From positions 21,018,001 to 21,082,000 of the forward strand of contig NC_083603.1 in assembly GCF_029168945.1 (NCBI RefSeq): a stretch of 64,000 nt of DNA. Direction: 5' to 3'. The notes under the pieces are model-generated. The model saw only the letters and a list, made by a program, of their open reading frames with translations, was not told the DNA's origin and made no database searches. Each line of letters starts with the position of its first letter. Within the stretch, counting starts at the first letter, position 1. The stretch comes from Cannabis sativa (Eukaryota; Streptophyta; Magnoliopsida; Rosales; Cannabaceae). Shown here in pieces: positions 35,803 to 46,883 of the stretch. Position numbers and translations under genes: made by a program.

Positions 35803-37704
35803 TGTTGGATTTTGTGCCCTAAATAAAACCCTTTACAATCTGATTAGTTATCAATATAAGAAATTTGAAGTGATTTATGTTTGCATGAATTTTACATGCT
35901 AATGGTTTAATATGTTTATTACATTTACACACAAAATCTGTTAAGCCCAGATCATATGTTTATTCACAATTACAGTATTGTCAACACAGTGGAATGTGAT
36001 TGTGATTATATGAATCAAAAGACTAAGTCCCTGTTTCATCAGTATTTTGGATTTACACTGATGTGATAATCAGCGATGATGTGTACTTACACTTGGAGTA
36101 AGTGTTATGTTCTTTCCAGGACATTGGTAAAGTATACTAGTTTCGAATGTATGGAGTATACATTGGACTGGACCGATATTGAACTTAGTTAAGATATTAT
36201 AAACTTACCGTTATATCTTTCCAAGTCAATATCAGTAGTTGATCTTAAGATTAAAAGAATCTAAATCCTAATGTGCATAGGCTCAACTCAGGAGTGCTAT
36301 TCATGTTCTTTGATTTATTAGTTAAGCCTACTTTTGGGTCAGGTTGATACGTATATTTTGGGAACATGATAGTGTAAATGAGTGGGAGTGCTGAACATAA
36401 ATATGGAATCTATAGCTTCTATTGGTGTATAGAAGTCAAGTGATGATTCCCTTCGAGCTTAGCTAAATAGAAGTAAATGGATGAGCTCTTGTTTAAGTGA
36501 CTAATTCTTAGATCACTAAACATCATTTACAGGTAGCTAAGTGTTTTAAGGGAAAAAATACGTTGAGGGGTGAAAACGGTAAAATTATCCCATCTCGATG
36601 TAAATCATCTATATAGAGGATCTTTGATCACAATAAGATTATAACAATGGTTAAATGAGATAGCATATCTATATCGTGGAACATATAATATGCTCTATAT
36701 AAGTCTGAGAGTGCAATTCTAAGTTCTAAGAGTGGATTCAACGAGGAATTAATAAGTTAGGGATTTACTTAGTAAATTCGGTTCACTTCTTGGAAGCTCA
36801 GCATATAGATCCATGGTCCATATTCTAGATGAGACTATACTGCTTGTAAGACTCAATAATTGATTTGTGATTAAGCAATTATAATTCTAAAGTTAGACTA
36901 TGTCTAATTTGTGAATTTTCACTAAGCATGGGTGAAATTGTAAAGAAAAGAGATTCTAGGTTTATTTATTAATTAAGAGACTTTATATGTCTAATTAATA
37001 ATTAAATTAAATGACAATATTATTTAATAATCTATTTTAGTTATTAAATAATTAGTTTTGACATTTAAATGGTTAGAATTGGAAACTTGGCGTTTTTGAG
37101 AAAATAGAAATAAAAATTGTGAAAATTGTAAAAACCAAGTGAGGCCCAATAAACACCTTGGCCGGCCACTTAAGCAGGTTTTTCAAATTGATATTTTCAT
37201 TATTTTAATGCCAAATAATTACTAACCTAAACCTAGTAGTTGCCTATAAATAGAAAGTGATGGATCAGTCAAATAACAAGTTTAACAAGTTTTTTTAACC
37301 TTTTTCTCAGAAAATCAAAGATTGCTTTTTTAGAAAAACTGAGCCTTCCACTTCTCTCTATAGCCGAACCTATACCTCTCTCTTTTCCTCTTCTCAATTT
37401 TGAAACCTTAGTGATAGAGTAGTGCCCACACACAGCAAGTGGTATCTCAATCATAGATTGGAAGACTGTGAAGGATCACACACAAAGAGAAGGACATTCG
37501 GGCTCAGATCTTGATAATACTCTGCGACAGAAAGGATACAAGGGTTAGAGATCTGAGTGGAAGGAGACATTATTCCGCTGCAACCAATCTAAGGTTTTCT
37601 TAACTTTATATTTGTTTATTTATCGTTTTAGAAAGTTCATATTTAGGATGTTAAACAACATACTTGTGAGTAGATCTAAGATCCTGGTAAAATAATTTCC
37701 AACA
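35803..37704 (+). mobile_element. Solo LTR, plus strand, subfamily B
   Basis: 1902 bp. Starts TGTTGGATTTTGTGCCC and ends AATTTCCAACA. A perfect target duplication, CCACT, lies at 35798-35802 and 37705-37709. TATA box CCTATAAATAG near 37243. Closest to the LTRs of element 2. Confidence 0.95.
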
Positions 37705-38049
37705 CCACTTTCCTCTCTCTTTTCTTCTCTACAATTTCGAAATCCTTGAGTGATAGAGTAGTGCCCACACACATCAAGTGGTACCTCAATCATAGTATGT
37801 AAGACTGTGGAAAATCAGCATCAAAGAAGGAGAGAAAGAGATCCAGAATCAGATCTTGATTATGCTCTGCTACATAAAGGAATCAAGGGCTAGAGATCTG
37901 AATGGAAGAAGTCATTATATTCCGCTGCACCCAATTTAAGGTTTTCTTAAACTCTTATGTGTTTATTTTCATTGTTTTAGAATTCATATTAGGATGTTAA
38001 TCAAACATACTTGGTAGTAAATCTAGATCCTGGTAAAATATTTCCAACA

Positions 38050-38945
38050 TATAAACCATTAGATTCATGATGCCAAATGCATTGATCCTGTTGAGAAGAC
38101 AATGTTAAAGAAATGCTCTAAACATTTTCTACATTGGAATCAAGAAATAAAGTCTTTAGAAGAGGATAATTCTATTGCCGGGAATCTGTAATCAAGTTAG
38201 AGACTTTCATATTCCGAGCAATACCCTTAAAGACTAATGGATTAAAATGAGAGAGGCCAGGCAAGGATCCGTAGCACAAACAATATTATGTCCATCCCTA
38301 ACATTCCATCTTAAACCCTTTGATAACAATTTCTTACCCCAAATGATCCCTTGCCAAGTTAGTGACAGGTAAGAGCCATGTCCAGCATCCAAGAACGATG
38401 AGTTTTTGAAGTATCTAGGCCTAATGATTCGGCTCAAGATCGATGAAGGGTTGGAGTAAATCCTCCAAGCCTGTTTGGCTAATAAATCCTGGTTGAAATG
38501 AACAAAGCTTTTCAATCCCAAACCACATTCAACCTTAGATCTGAAAAGGGCTTTCCAAGTCTTCCAATTTATACCCAAACCTGAAGAATTCGAACCCCAC
38601 CAAAATTTATTCATCATTACCTCAATTTTATAGATAAGAGATTTTGAGAGACAAAAATAGCTCATTGCATAATTAGGAATAGATTGAGCCACAACTTTAA
38701 AGATAATTTCTTTGCCACCAATAGAGAATAATTGCTCTTGCTAGGCTGAAAGAAGTTTCCATAGTTTTTCTTTAATCTCTCCAAATAAAACTTTTTTGTC
38801 TCTTCCTGAATAAGATGGAAGACAAAGGTAACGTTCATGACAAGGGTAGATTGGCATAAGCAGAAGCTGTTGCTAGCTAACTTGAATCGATGGTAATGTG
38901 TTTGGTGAGAAAGACAAAATAGACTTCTCCAAATTCAATTTTTTA
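38050..38945 (-). mobile_element. LINE2, 5'-side piece (end of RT, start of zf-RVT linker)
   Basis: Aligns with LINE1 15205-16110. The minus-strand frame 38692-38234 is open for 152 codons and nearly matches LINE1: [52 protein letters not shown]. Homology ends near 38940, where unrelated sequence of the Tat element's 3' region begins. LINE2 is therefore either 5'-truncated or cut there. No target duplication could be matched to the 13198 end. Confidence 0.8.
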
Positions 38946-39306
38946 AGGGGAGACAATTATTAAGGCCTGTCCCCGGGCCCTTTGTATTATATATTATTTT
39001 TTTTTTACCTGCCCTTAGGGCCAGGATATTTTATATATATGATCCTTTTGATGCATGTTTTTTTTCTTTTGGACCTGCCCTTTGGGTCAGGATATTTTAT
39101 ATATGATCATATTGATGCATCTTCTTTTTGACTTTGTTTTTACTTTTGGCCTGTTTCACATATGTCCGTGTGGTATGCCTTAGTACCACCTTGAGTGGTG
39201 TGAAAACTTTGTTTTTAAGGCACTCAGTTTTATTTTAAAATTTAGAGGTTGCATACATTTTGACGGTACAAATTCTTTAAACAAAGCCTAAGTTAACATA
39301 TTTGGA
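38946..39306 (-). other. Post-integrase spacer of the Tat element with a 66-bp tandem duplication
   Basis: Non-coding. 39007-39056 and 39073-39120 are direct repeats (ACCTGCCC..AGGATATTTTATATAT..TTGATGCAT), differing by a few bases. No polypurine tract or LTR follows before LINE2 begins at 38945. Confidence 0.6.
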
Positions 39307-42300
39307 CTATTGGTAATACTTCCGGAGATGATCAGCACTCCAGGCCCTTGGCACAATGGTTCCATCCATCCTTTTTAGCTTATAGGTTCCGGAGCCGATC
39401 TCATCCTCGATTTCATATGGCCCTTCCCAATTTGGCCCAAGTACCCCCACTCCGGGTTCTTGAGTGGCTAAGAAGACTCTTCTTAAGACACTATCCCCAA
39501 TAGTGAATTTTCTGTTTTTAACTTTGGAGTTAAAATATTTAGTCACCTTCTTTTGATAAGCTGCCATTCGTATTTGAGACTCGTCCCGGAGCTCTTCAAC
39601 CTGATCCAGCGCTTCCTGTAACAAAGCTTGGTTTGTAGCTGGATCATAAGTCGTTCTCCTGTGGGATGGGAATAACATTTCCACCGGGACCATTGCTTCA
39701 CAACCGTACGCCATTGAGAAAGGCGAGTGGTCGGTTGTAGTTCTTGGGGTCGTTCGGTAGGTCCATAACACTCTTGGCAATTCTTCAGGCCAGCAACTTT
39801 TTCTTTAGGGTGACCTTTAGGATTTTGTTGACTGCTTCTGCTTGTCAGTTTATTTGCGGTCTTGCCACAGCGGAGAAGCTTTTAACGACTCCGTGTTGGT
39901 TGTCAGAGACTATCTTGTGAGGCAAGCCATATCGACACACTATGTTTTTAATAACAAAGTCTAGTGCTTTTTTAGCAGTTATAGTCTTCATTGGCTCAGC
40001 CTCCGTCCATTTAGTGAAGTAGTCTACTGCTACTATTGCATACTTTACTCCTCCCTTTCCTGTTGGCAGGGACCCAATAAGATCTATCCCCCAGACCGCG
40101 AAGGGCCAGGGGCTAGTCATCAGGGTAATCTCATTGGGAGGAGCTCTCGGTATGTTCGTGAATCTTTGGCACGAATCACATTTTTGGACGTAGTCTATGC
40201 AATCTTTTTTCATTGTTGGCCAGAAGTACCCTTGTCTCAATATTTCCTTTGAGAGACTCGATCCTCCTGTATGATCTCCACAAAACCCTTCGTGGACCTC
40301 TAGCATAATTTTCCTAGCTTCAGGGTCTGATACACACCTTAAATAAGGCATGCTGAGTCCTCTTCGGTAGAGAATTTTGTCCATCATCACATAACGACGA
40401 GCCTGATACTGAATTTTTCTAGACAGTGCCCTTTCTTGGGGCAACTCACCTTTCGTTATGTATTCAATGATGGGGACCATCCAGCTGGGTTCTTGCCCAA
40501 CTGTTGTTATGGCCTCTTTTACTTTGATGCTTGGCTCTGCCAAGCGTTCCACGGGTACTACCCCTAGTTTCTCAATCTCACTGTCTGAAGCTAACTTAGC
40601 CAGACAGTCCGCGTGAGAATTCTTTTCTTTGGGGATTCTTTCTACTTTATAGTCCGTGAACTCGTGGAGCAGTTCCCAGACTATCGCTACGTACGTGGCC
40701 ATTCTTTCTCCGCGCGTCTGATACTCTCCCGATACCTAGTTCACTATCAGTTGGGAGTCGCTGTAGACTTCTACTTTTTTAGCCCCCACGGTCTTTCCTA
40801 ACCTCAGCCCCGCTATCAAGGCTTCGTATTCGGCCTCATTGTTTGAAGCTGAAAAGTCGAAACGTAGGGCTGCCTGGAGTCGAAGTCCACTTGGAGATAT
40901 CATTGCAACCCCCGCTCCGGATCCATTCTCGTTGGAGGCTCCATCTACAAATACTTTCCACGCTGGGACCGATGGTGTCGGTATGTTCGCGGTTGCTTCG
41001 GCTTCATTACACTCGGTGATGAAGTCTGCTAGCGCTTGTCCCTTTATGGAAATGCGGGGAATGTAGTGCAAGTCAAATTGACTTAACTCCAATGCCCATT
41101 TGAGGAGCCTTCCGGATGCCTCTGCTTTTGCAGGACTTGTCGGAGTGGGTGGTTGGTCAATACCTTGATTGGGTGAGCTTGGAAGTAGGGTCTCAACTTT
41201 CTCGAGGCCATTAGGAGGCAAAAAACTAGTTTTTCAATGACTGGGTATCGCGTCTCCGCCTCTATCATGCGCTTGCTGACATAGTACACGGGATGCTGAG
41301 TTTTCTCGTCTTCCTGGACTAAGGTCGCGCTGACCGCGTGCTCGGAGACGGCCAAGTACAGAAACAAGTCCTCTCCGAGAACGGGTTTTGACAGGATTGG
41401 AGGCTTGGCCATATGCTCTTTTAGTTTTTTGAATGCCTCCTCGCACTCGTCAGACCATTCAAATTTCTGACACTTTTTCAAGATGTTGAAGAAGGGAATG
41501 CACTTATCTGTGGACCGGGAGATAAAACGGCTCAGGGCAGCAACCTTTTCGGTTAGGCTCTGCACGTCTTTGTGTTTCTTTGGGGATGGCATGCTCAGGA
41601 GAGCTTGAATTTTTTCTGGATTTGCCTCAATCCCCCTTTGACTGACGATGAAGCCTAGAAACTTCCCTGACTTAACCCCGAAAGTGCACTTCTTCGGGTT
41701 GAGTTTCATTCCGTATCTCCGGACCACCTCAAAACATTCTTCCAAGTCGTCTGCGTGGCTAGTGCATGCTTTTGACTTGACTAGCATGTCGTCCACGTAC
41801 ACCTCCATATTCCACCCCAAGAGGCCTTTGAACATCCAGTTTACCATTCTTTGATAAGTTGCGCCAGCGTTTTTCAGTCCGAAAGGCATGACTAGGTAGC
41901 AGTATACCCTTTTATCGGTCATGAAGCTAGTGCACTCTTGATCTTCTACGTGCATTTTTATCTGGTTGTAACCGGCGTATGCGTCCATGAAGGACAGTAA
42001 TTTGAATCAAGAGGTGGCGTCTACCATCTGGTCGATCCTGGGCAGAGGGAAACAATCCTTTAGGCAAGCTTTGTTTAGATCAGTGAAGTCTATACAAACT
42101 CGCCAGGTCCCATTAGGCTTTTGCACCAGGACCGAATTGGCTAGCCATTCCGGGTAGTAGACATCTCGAATCATGCCACTCGTTAATAGTTTGTCCACCT
42201 CTTTCTCTAAGGCTTCGGCCTTCACTGAGTCGAGGGGACGTCGTTTCTGCTGGACCGACGGCATGTCTGGGTTAACATTGAGGACATGGGTGATGACGTG

Positions 42301-42995
42301 GGGACTTATGCCAGTCATGTCCTCTTGGCACCACGTAAAAACGTCAATGGCACCCCTCAGTGTCTTTAATAGTTTTTCTTTTTCCTCCGGTTCTAGGCTC
42401 TTCCCTATTCAGAGGACTTTGGTGGAGTCGAGGTCGCACACTAACACTTCCTCGACGTCCTCCATTGGTTCTACAATTTTTTCGGATCCCACACGGGATC
42501 CAACTCATCTTCTTCAGCCATTTTTGGCTCAATAATTTCTCGGACCATCAGCACGGGTAGGTGGGCAGCAACGTTATAGCACTGCCTGGCCTCCCCTTGA
42601 TTTCCCCTCACAGTCCCTATCCCAGCCTCCTGGGTCGGGAATTTCAGGCACAAGTGTCGTATTGATGTGACTGCACCAAAGTCCACCAAGGCCGGTCGGC
42701 CGAGGATTGCGTTATAAGCTGTTGGGCAGTCCACCACCACAAACGTGCAATACTTGAAAGTGCTCTGAGGTGTGTCCGGGCACAAGGTGACGGGAAGCCT
42801 CACTTTTCCGATTGGGATAAGTGTTGCTCCATTGAACCCTGTGAGTTGAGAACCGCTTGGTGAAAGGTCTCGGTCTGTTAGGCCTATTGCAGTGAAGGCC
42901 TCTTTGAACAACAGATTCACGGAACTCCCATTGTCGATCAGGACTCTGGCCACGATCTTATTGGCAATGGGGGTCTCTATGACCAACAAGTCATG
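39307..42995 (-). pseudogene. Tat-type pol: protease, RT, RNase H, second RNase H, integrase
   Basis: Protease: VLIDNGSSVNLLF, with ILGRPAL downstream (42989-42471). An A-run frameshift at about 42480 and a TGA at 42409-42411 separate it from RT. RT (42318-41300) has KPNGTWRVCIDFTDLNKAC, a TGA at 42007-42009, MPFGLKNAGATYQR and the catalytic YVDD. Its RNase H (LFLYLAVSEHAVSATLV) ends at a frameshift near 41125. The second RNase H begins FVDGASNENGSGAGV and contains NNEAEYEAL; TAG at 40736-40738. Integrase (40702-39307) has the HHCC finger (EVHEGFCGDHTGG, CDSCQRF) and GIDLIG. After SDN about 20 residues are missing before KSFSAVARPQ, and stops plus a small deletion follow at 39785-39835. The C-terminal part, GNWEGPYEI-like, ends at 39307. 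Confidence 0.9.
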
Positions 42996-43497
42996 GTGAG
43001 GAAACGCACTGTTTTAGCGTCTTCTTCCGTGAATGTAATGGGTTGATCCATTAGCCGGGGCCTTTGAGCTGGGAGTTGAGTAACTTCCCAAACCTCATCG
43101 TGTTTTACGGCCCCTGCGTACCGTTTCAGCTCCTTGCGGGTAGTTCCTCCGATGTGGGGTCCTCCTGAAATCATAGCCACTCTCCCGTTAGGTCTAGGTG
43201 GCAGGCCGGGAATATGCTGGGCCTCTCCGGGGGGAACAACTGGAGCCAATACTCCTGCTGCACCCCCTGGTGCTCCTTGTGGCAAAGCTCCAGCCGCCTG
43301 ACCTGGGTTGAGATGAGGCAGCCGATTCTTGATCTACTCGTAGAGGTGTCCGAATTGGACCAAGTTTTCAATCTCGTCCTTGAGAATTTTGCATTCATTG
43401 GTGTTGTGCCCAATGTCGTTATGGTACTCGCATCTCTTATTGGATCCCTCTGGGAGCTGTCTTTGTACAAAGGAGGCGGTCTCCGGTAGTGCGTATT
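42996..43497 (-). pseudogene. Tat gag, C-terminal part
   Basis: Joins 45391-46883 across the solo LTR. Contains a finger-like CEYHNDIGHNTNEC at about 43390-43435, then a Pro/Gly-rich linker (GAPGGAAGVLAPVVPPGE) leading to protease. Frameshifts lie near 42995 and beside the LTR insertion, and one stop after GHLYE (about 43335). Confidence 0.75.
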
Positions 43498-45390
43498 TGT
43501 TGGGTTTTATGCCCTAAATAAAACTCATTTCAATATAATCAGATTTACTTATTAATATAGATCAGAAATAACATTTAATGTTGCATGGTTCACATGATTT
43601 ATTTCATGAATATATGTACATAATGTATAAATTCATCTGAAACACTTTTCACATACTTGATCCTGTTTATTGTGCCGTCAACACATTGGAAAGTAAACAT
43701 GACTATGTGAATAATGTTTCCTAGATTTATCAGACATAGGGTTTTACTGATATGATAATCTACAACAAGAGTTTACTTGTATTTGGAGAAATACTATGTT
43801 CTTTCCAGAACATTGGTTAAAGTAAAGCTCAGGTTGGATGCATGGAGTATGCATCGGAAGGGACCGATATTGAACTTTGACTTAGATTTATTAAATTTAC
43901 CGTAATATCTATTCAAGTCAATATCGCCTAGTTGATCCTAGATCAAATGATCTTAATCCTCATATGATTAGGCTCAATCTTGAAAGGCTATTCGTGTTCT
44001 TTGATTTGTTAGTTTAGCCTACTTTTAGGTCAGGGTGATACGTACATTTTGGGAACACGGTAGTGCAATTGAGTGGGAGCGCTATCATAAACATGGAATC
44101 TATAGCTTCTATCTGGCGAATAGTAAGCAAAGGATGATCTCCTTCGAGCTTGACCAAACGAGCATAAATGGTGGAGTACTCATTTCACATAAGTTGAAAT
44201 ATCATTTATACGGGGTCAAGTGTTTTAAGGAATAAATACATTGTAGGGTGTAACGGTAATTTAATCCCTTTACAGTGTCGATCATTCATATAGAGGATCA
44301 TTGATCACATTAGGATTATAACAATGGATAACTAATGATGTGTCTATATGGTGGAACATATAGAGCATTCTATATACTGAGAGTGCAATTCTAAGTTCTA
44401 TGCGTGGATTCAACGAAGAATTAATAAGTTAGTGAATTTTAGTAATAAATTCTTGATCTACTTATTGGAAGCTCGGTTATATAGACCCATGGTCCCCCCA
44501 CTAGTTGAGATAATATTGCTTGTAAGACTCATGTAATTGGTTTTGATTAATCAATTATAATTCTCAAATTAGACTATGTCTATTTGTGAAATTTTCACTA
44601 AGTAAGGGCGAAATTGTAAAGAAATAGTTTATAGGGGCATATTTGTTAATTATGATACTTTGTATGGTTCAATTAATAAATATGATAAATGACAATATTA
44701 TTTAATAATTATTTATAGTTATTAAATAGTTAGAATTGGCATTTAAATGGTTGAATTAGGAAATTGGCATTTTTGAGAAAATCAGATACAAAAGGTGTTA
44801 AAATTGCAAAATTGCAAAACCCAAGGCCCAATCCACTAATGCTTGGCCGGCCACCTATTGTAGGTTTTTAAGTTGATTTTTTTTATTATTTTAATGCCAT
44901 ATAATTCAAATCTAACCCTAGTGGAATGCTATAAATAGATAGTGAAGGCTTCAGAAAAATAAGACTTTTCTTCTGACACTTTCTGAATCAGAAAAACTGA
45001 GCCTTCTCTCTCCCTATCTTTAGCTACCACTTCTTCTTTCTTCTTCCTTAGAATTTTGAAATCCTTAGTGTATGAGTAGTGCCCACACACATCAAGCAAT
45101 ACCTCAATCATAGTGAGGAAGATCGTGAAGAAAGATCATCAGCAAAGGAGTTTCAGCATCAAGGATTCAGAGAAAGAGATCCAGGTTCAGATATTGATAA
45201 TGCTCTGCTACAGAAAGGAATCAAGGGCTAGATATCTGAACGGAAGGAGTCATTTAATTCCGCTGCACCCAATGTAAGGTTTCCTAAACTTTATATGTGT
45301 TTAATTTATCGTTTTAGAAAGTTCATATTTAGGGTGTTAATAAACATACTTGTGAGTAGATCTAAGATCCTGGTAAAATAATTTCCAACA
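43498..45390 (+). mobile_element. Solo LTR in the Tat gag, subfamily A
   Basis: 1893 bp. Starts TGTTGGGTTTTATGCCC and ends AATTTCCAACA. A perfect target duplication, GTATT, lies at 43493-43497 and 45391-45395. Orientation is opposite to the host Tat element. TATA box GCTATAAATAG near 44930. The short frames 44035-44235 and 44929-45111 are LTR sequence, not genes. Confidence 0.95.
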
Positions 45391-46883
45391 GTATTTTGCC
45401 TAGTAGCAAAATACACACGTTCTTGGGAGTCCGTTAACTCCGTGTACTAGGTATATTGGGGAGTATACCCCATTTTTTGTCGCTTATCCTCCGTCCGGGT
45501 ACTGCCTTTAGAGGACCTTTTACTCCTCGAGCCCTGGGACGGACCGGCTAAACTGGCTGTCGGAGTGGAGTGCGAGGAGGCCTGTCCATTTATCCCTGAA
45601 GGATTTCCGAAGTGGGTCGATGCGGGGGCCAGGGCCTGGCCTTGGCTATATCCGGGAGTAGCAGAAAACTGTATGCCGCTCATCGGTGGAGCTGCTGCTG
45701 GCACAGTGCTTGAGAGCTGGGCTCTGGGCACATATCCTGCTACCCCAGTGGGATAGTATCCTCCATAGGCCACTATTTGGGCCTCTTCAAGGATAATGTA
45801 TTTCTGGACTCTCTTCTGGAAGTCTTGAAGGTTTGAAGCTCCTTCTTGTTGTAGTTCGTTCCAAAATGGAGTCCCTGTACGGATGCCTGCTTGGAGGAGG
45901 GCAAGTTGTTGTCCGTCATCTACTTTCTTGGTTTTAGAGGCTTCTTCCTGGAACCTCTTTATGAAATTGTTTAGTGTCTCCGTAGGTAGCTGCTTGATGT
46001 TAGTCAAGGCGCTGACCTCCAGGTTGACTTTCCTTGCGGCGACAAACTGTCTCCGGAAGCTGGTTTGCAGCTTATTCCAGCAATCCACGGATCTTGGCTC
46101 CAATTTCTTGAACCACTCTTCCGCGGACCCGCTTAGAGTAAGTGGGAAGCACAAACACTTAGCGTCATTGCTGACTCTCATGACCTTCATGACTCGGTTG
46201 AATCGTGACAGGTGATCACTCGAATCAGAGTTCCCGGTATAAGCTGCCATTTCGGGCATCTTAAAGTTTTTGGGGAGCTCTGCTTCCAGGATGTGTTTGG
46301 CACATGGCGCCCGGTCCTCATAGTCTGAGTCGGAGTCGTCGCCTTTCTGTCTCTGGGAGACTCGGGCGATGTCTTTTCGAAGTATGGCGAGTTCTGCCAT
46401 AATTCGTTCCTTTAACGTTCCCGTGGAGACTGCGGGTCCGTATTTCTTTTGGTCAAGGTGATCCTGGAGGTCACCTTGGTTCCCGTTAATCTGATTCCTT
46501 AGATCAATGGGAGGACATTTCTATCCCCTTCTCCATCTCCCTCCGGGCTCTTGGTGCACGAAAACACTCTTTCGGTCCTTTCGATCCTGAGGGCCAAGAC
46601 TCCTTTTTTGGAGTTTGCCCCTCTGCGGACCATTCCCTTTTGGGAAATCTGAGCGGACCTTTCGCGGATCCTGCACCTTTTTCTTTTTCCTAGGAGTAGA
46701 AGTAGGGTTTTTCTTTTGGTTCCCTTCAGCGGGATACCTTATAGGGCTTGGTTCTCTAGATTTCTGCTTTTGGGTACTTGGCGAGGATTCATTTGGTTCC
46801 TTTCCAAGCCCAGCAGGGATGGCTTTAGGATGCACGTGGATTCCTGCTGCCTCCATGGCTTTTTGCATGGCCAGCATCACCTT
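45391..46883 (-). pseudogene. Tat gag, N-terminal and central part
   Basis: One frame from 46883 to 45447 with a single TAG at 46521-46523, and a second TAG at 45447-45449 just before the solo LTR. The start is a basic, low-complexity region (Lys/Arg/Pro/Ser-rich) after KAMEAAGIHVHP. The middle (46400-45700) is the retrotransposon gag domain: AEEWFKKLEPRSVDCWNKLQ, FRRQFVAARK, ETLNNFIKRFQEE. A Ser/Gly/Pro-rich tail follows. The frame upstream of 46883 (46884-46988) is not gag but the tail of the Tekay element, so the apparent start at 46988 is a chimera. Confidence 0.8.

Larger units (their letters stand above)
22333..38049 (+). mobile_element. Solo LTR of subfamily A, split by three later insertions
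   Basis: Four segments join end to end: 22333-22933, 32988-33391, 35296-35802 and 37710-38049. Together they form one LTR of about 1852 bp, starting TGTTGGGTTCTGTGCCC and ending TTTCCAACA, collinear with 8511-10383. A perfect 5-bp target duplication, TATAA, flanks it (22328-22332 and 38050-38054). With no internal region it is a solo LTR, the product of recombination between the two LTRs of a former element. Host sequence is LINE2. Insertions inside it: element 2, a minus-strand solo LTR and a plus-strand solo LTR. Confidence 0.93.
38946..46883 (-). mobile_element. Tat-lineage Ty3-gypsy retrotransposon, body
   Basis: On the minus strand: gag, protease, RT, RNase H, a second (archaeal-type) RNase H, and integrase. 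The double RNase H before integrase defines the Tat group. The 3' LTR is missing; the sequence breaks off at about 38946 in the post-integrase spacer. The 5' LTR survives only as a fragment at 52702-53040, separated by a Tekay insertion. Gag N-terminus, leader and primer-binding site are deleted at 46883. A solo LTR sits in gag (43498-45390). Many stops and frameshifts make this an old copy. Confidence 0.85.

Noticed and set aside
13198..38960. Target duplication of LINE2 (AGACAATT occurs near 13177 and 38950)
   Set aside because: The left copy is not next to the poly(A) remnant as target-primed integration requires; treated as chance.
42173..42560. 120- and 66-codon plus frames
   Set aside because: Antisense to the Tat pol, which has clear protease and RT motifs.
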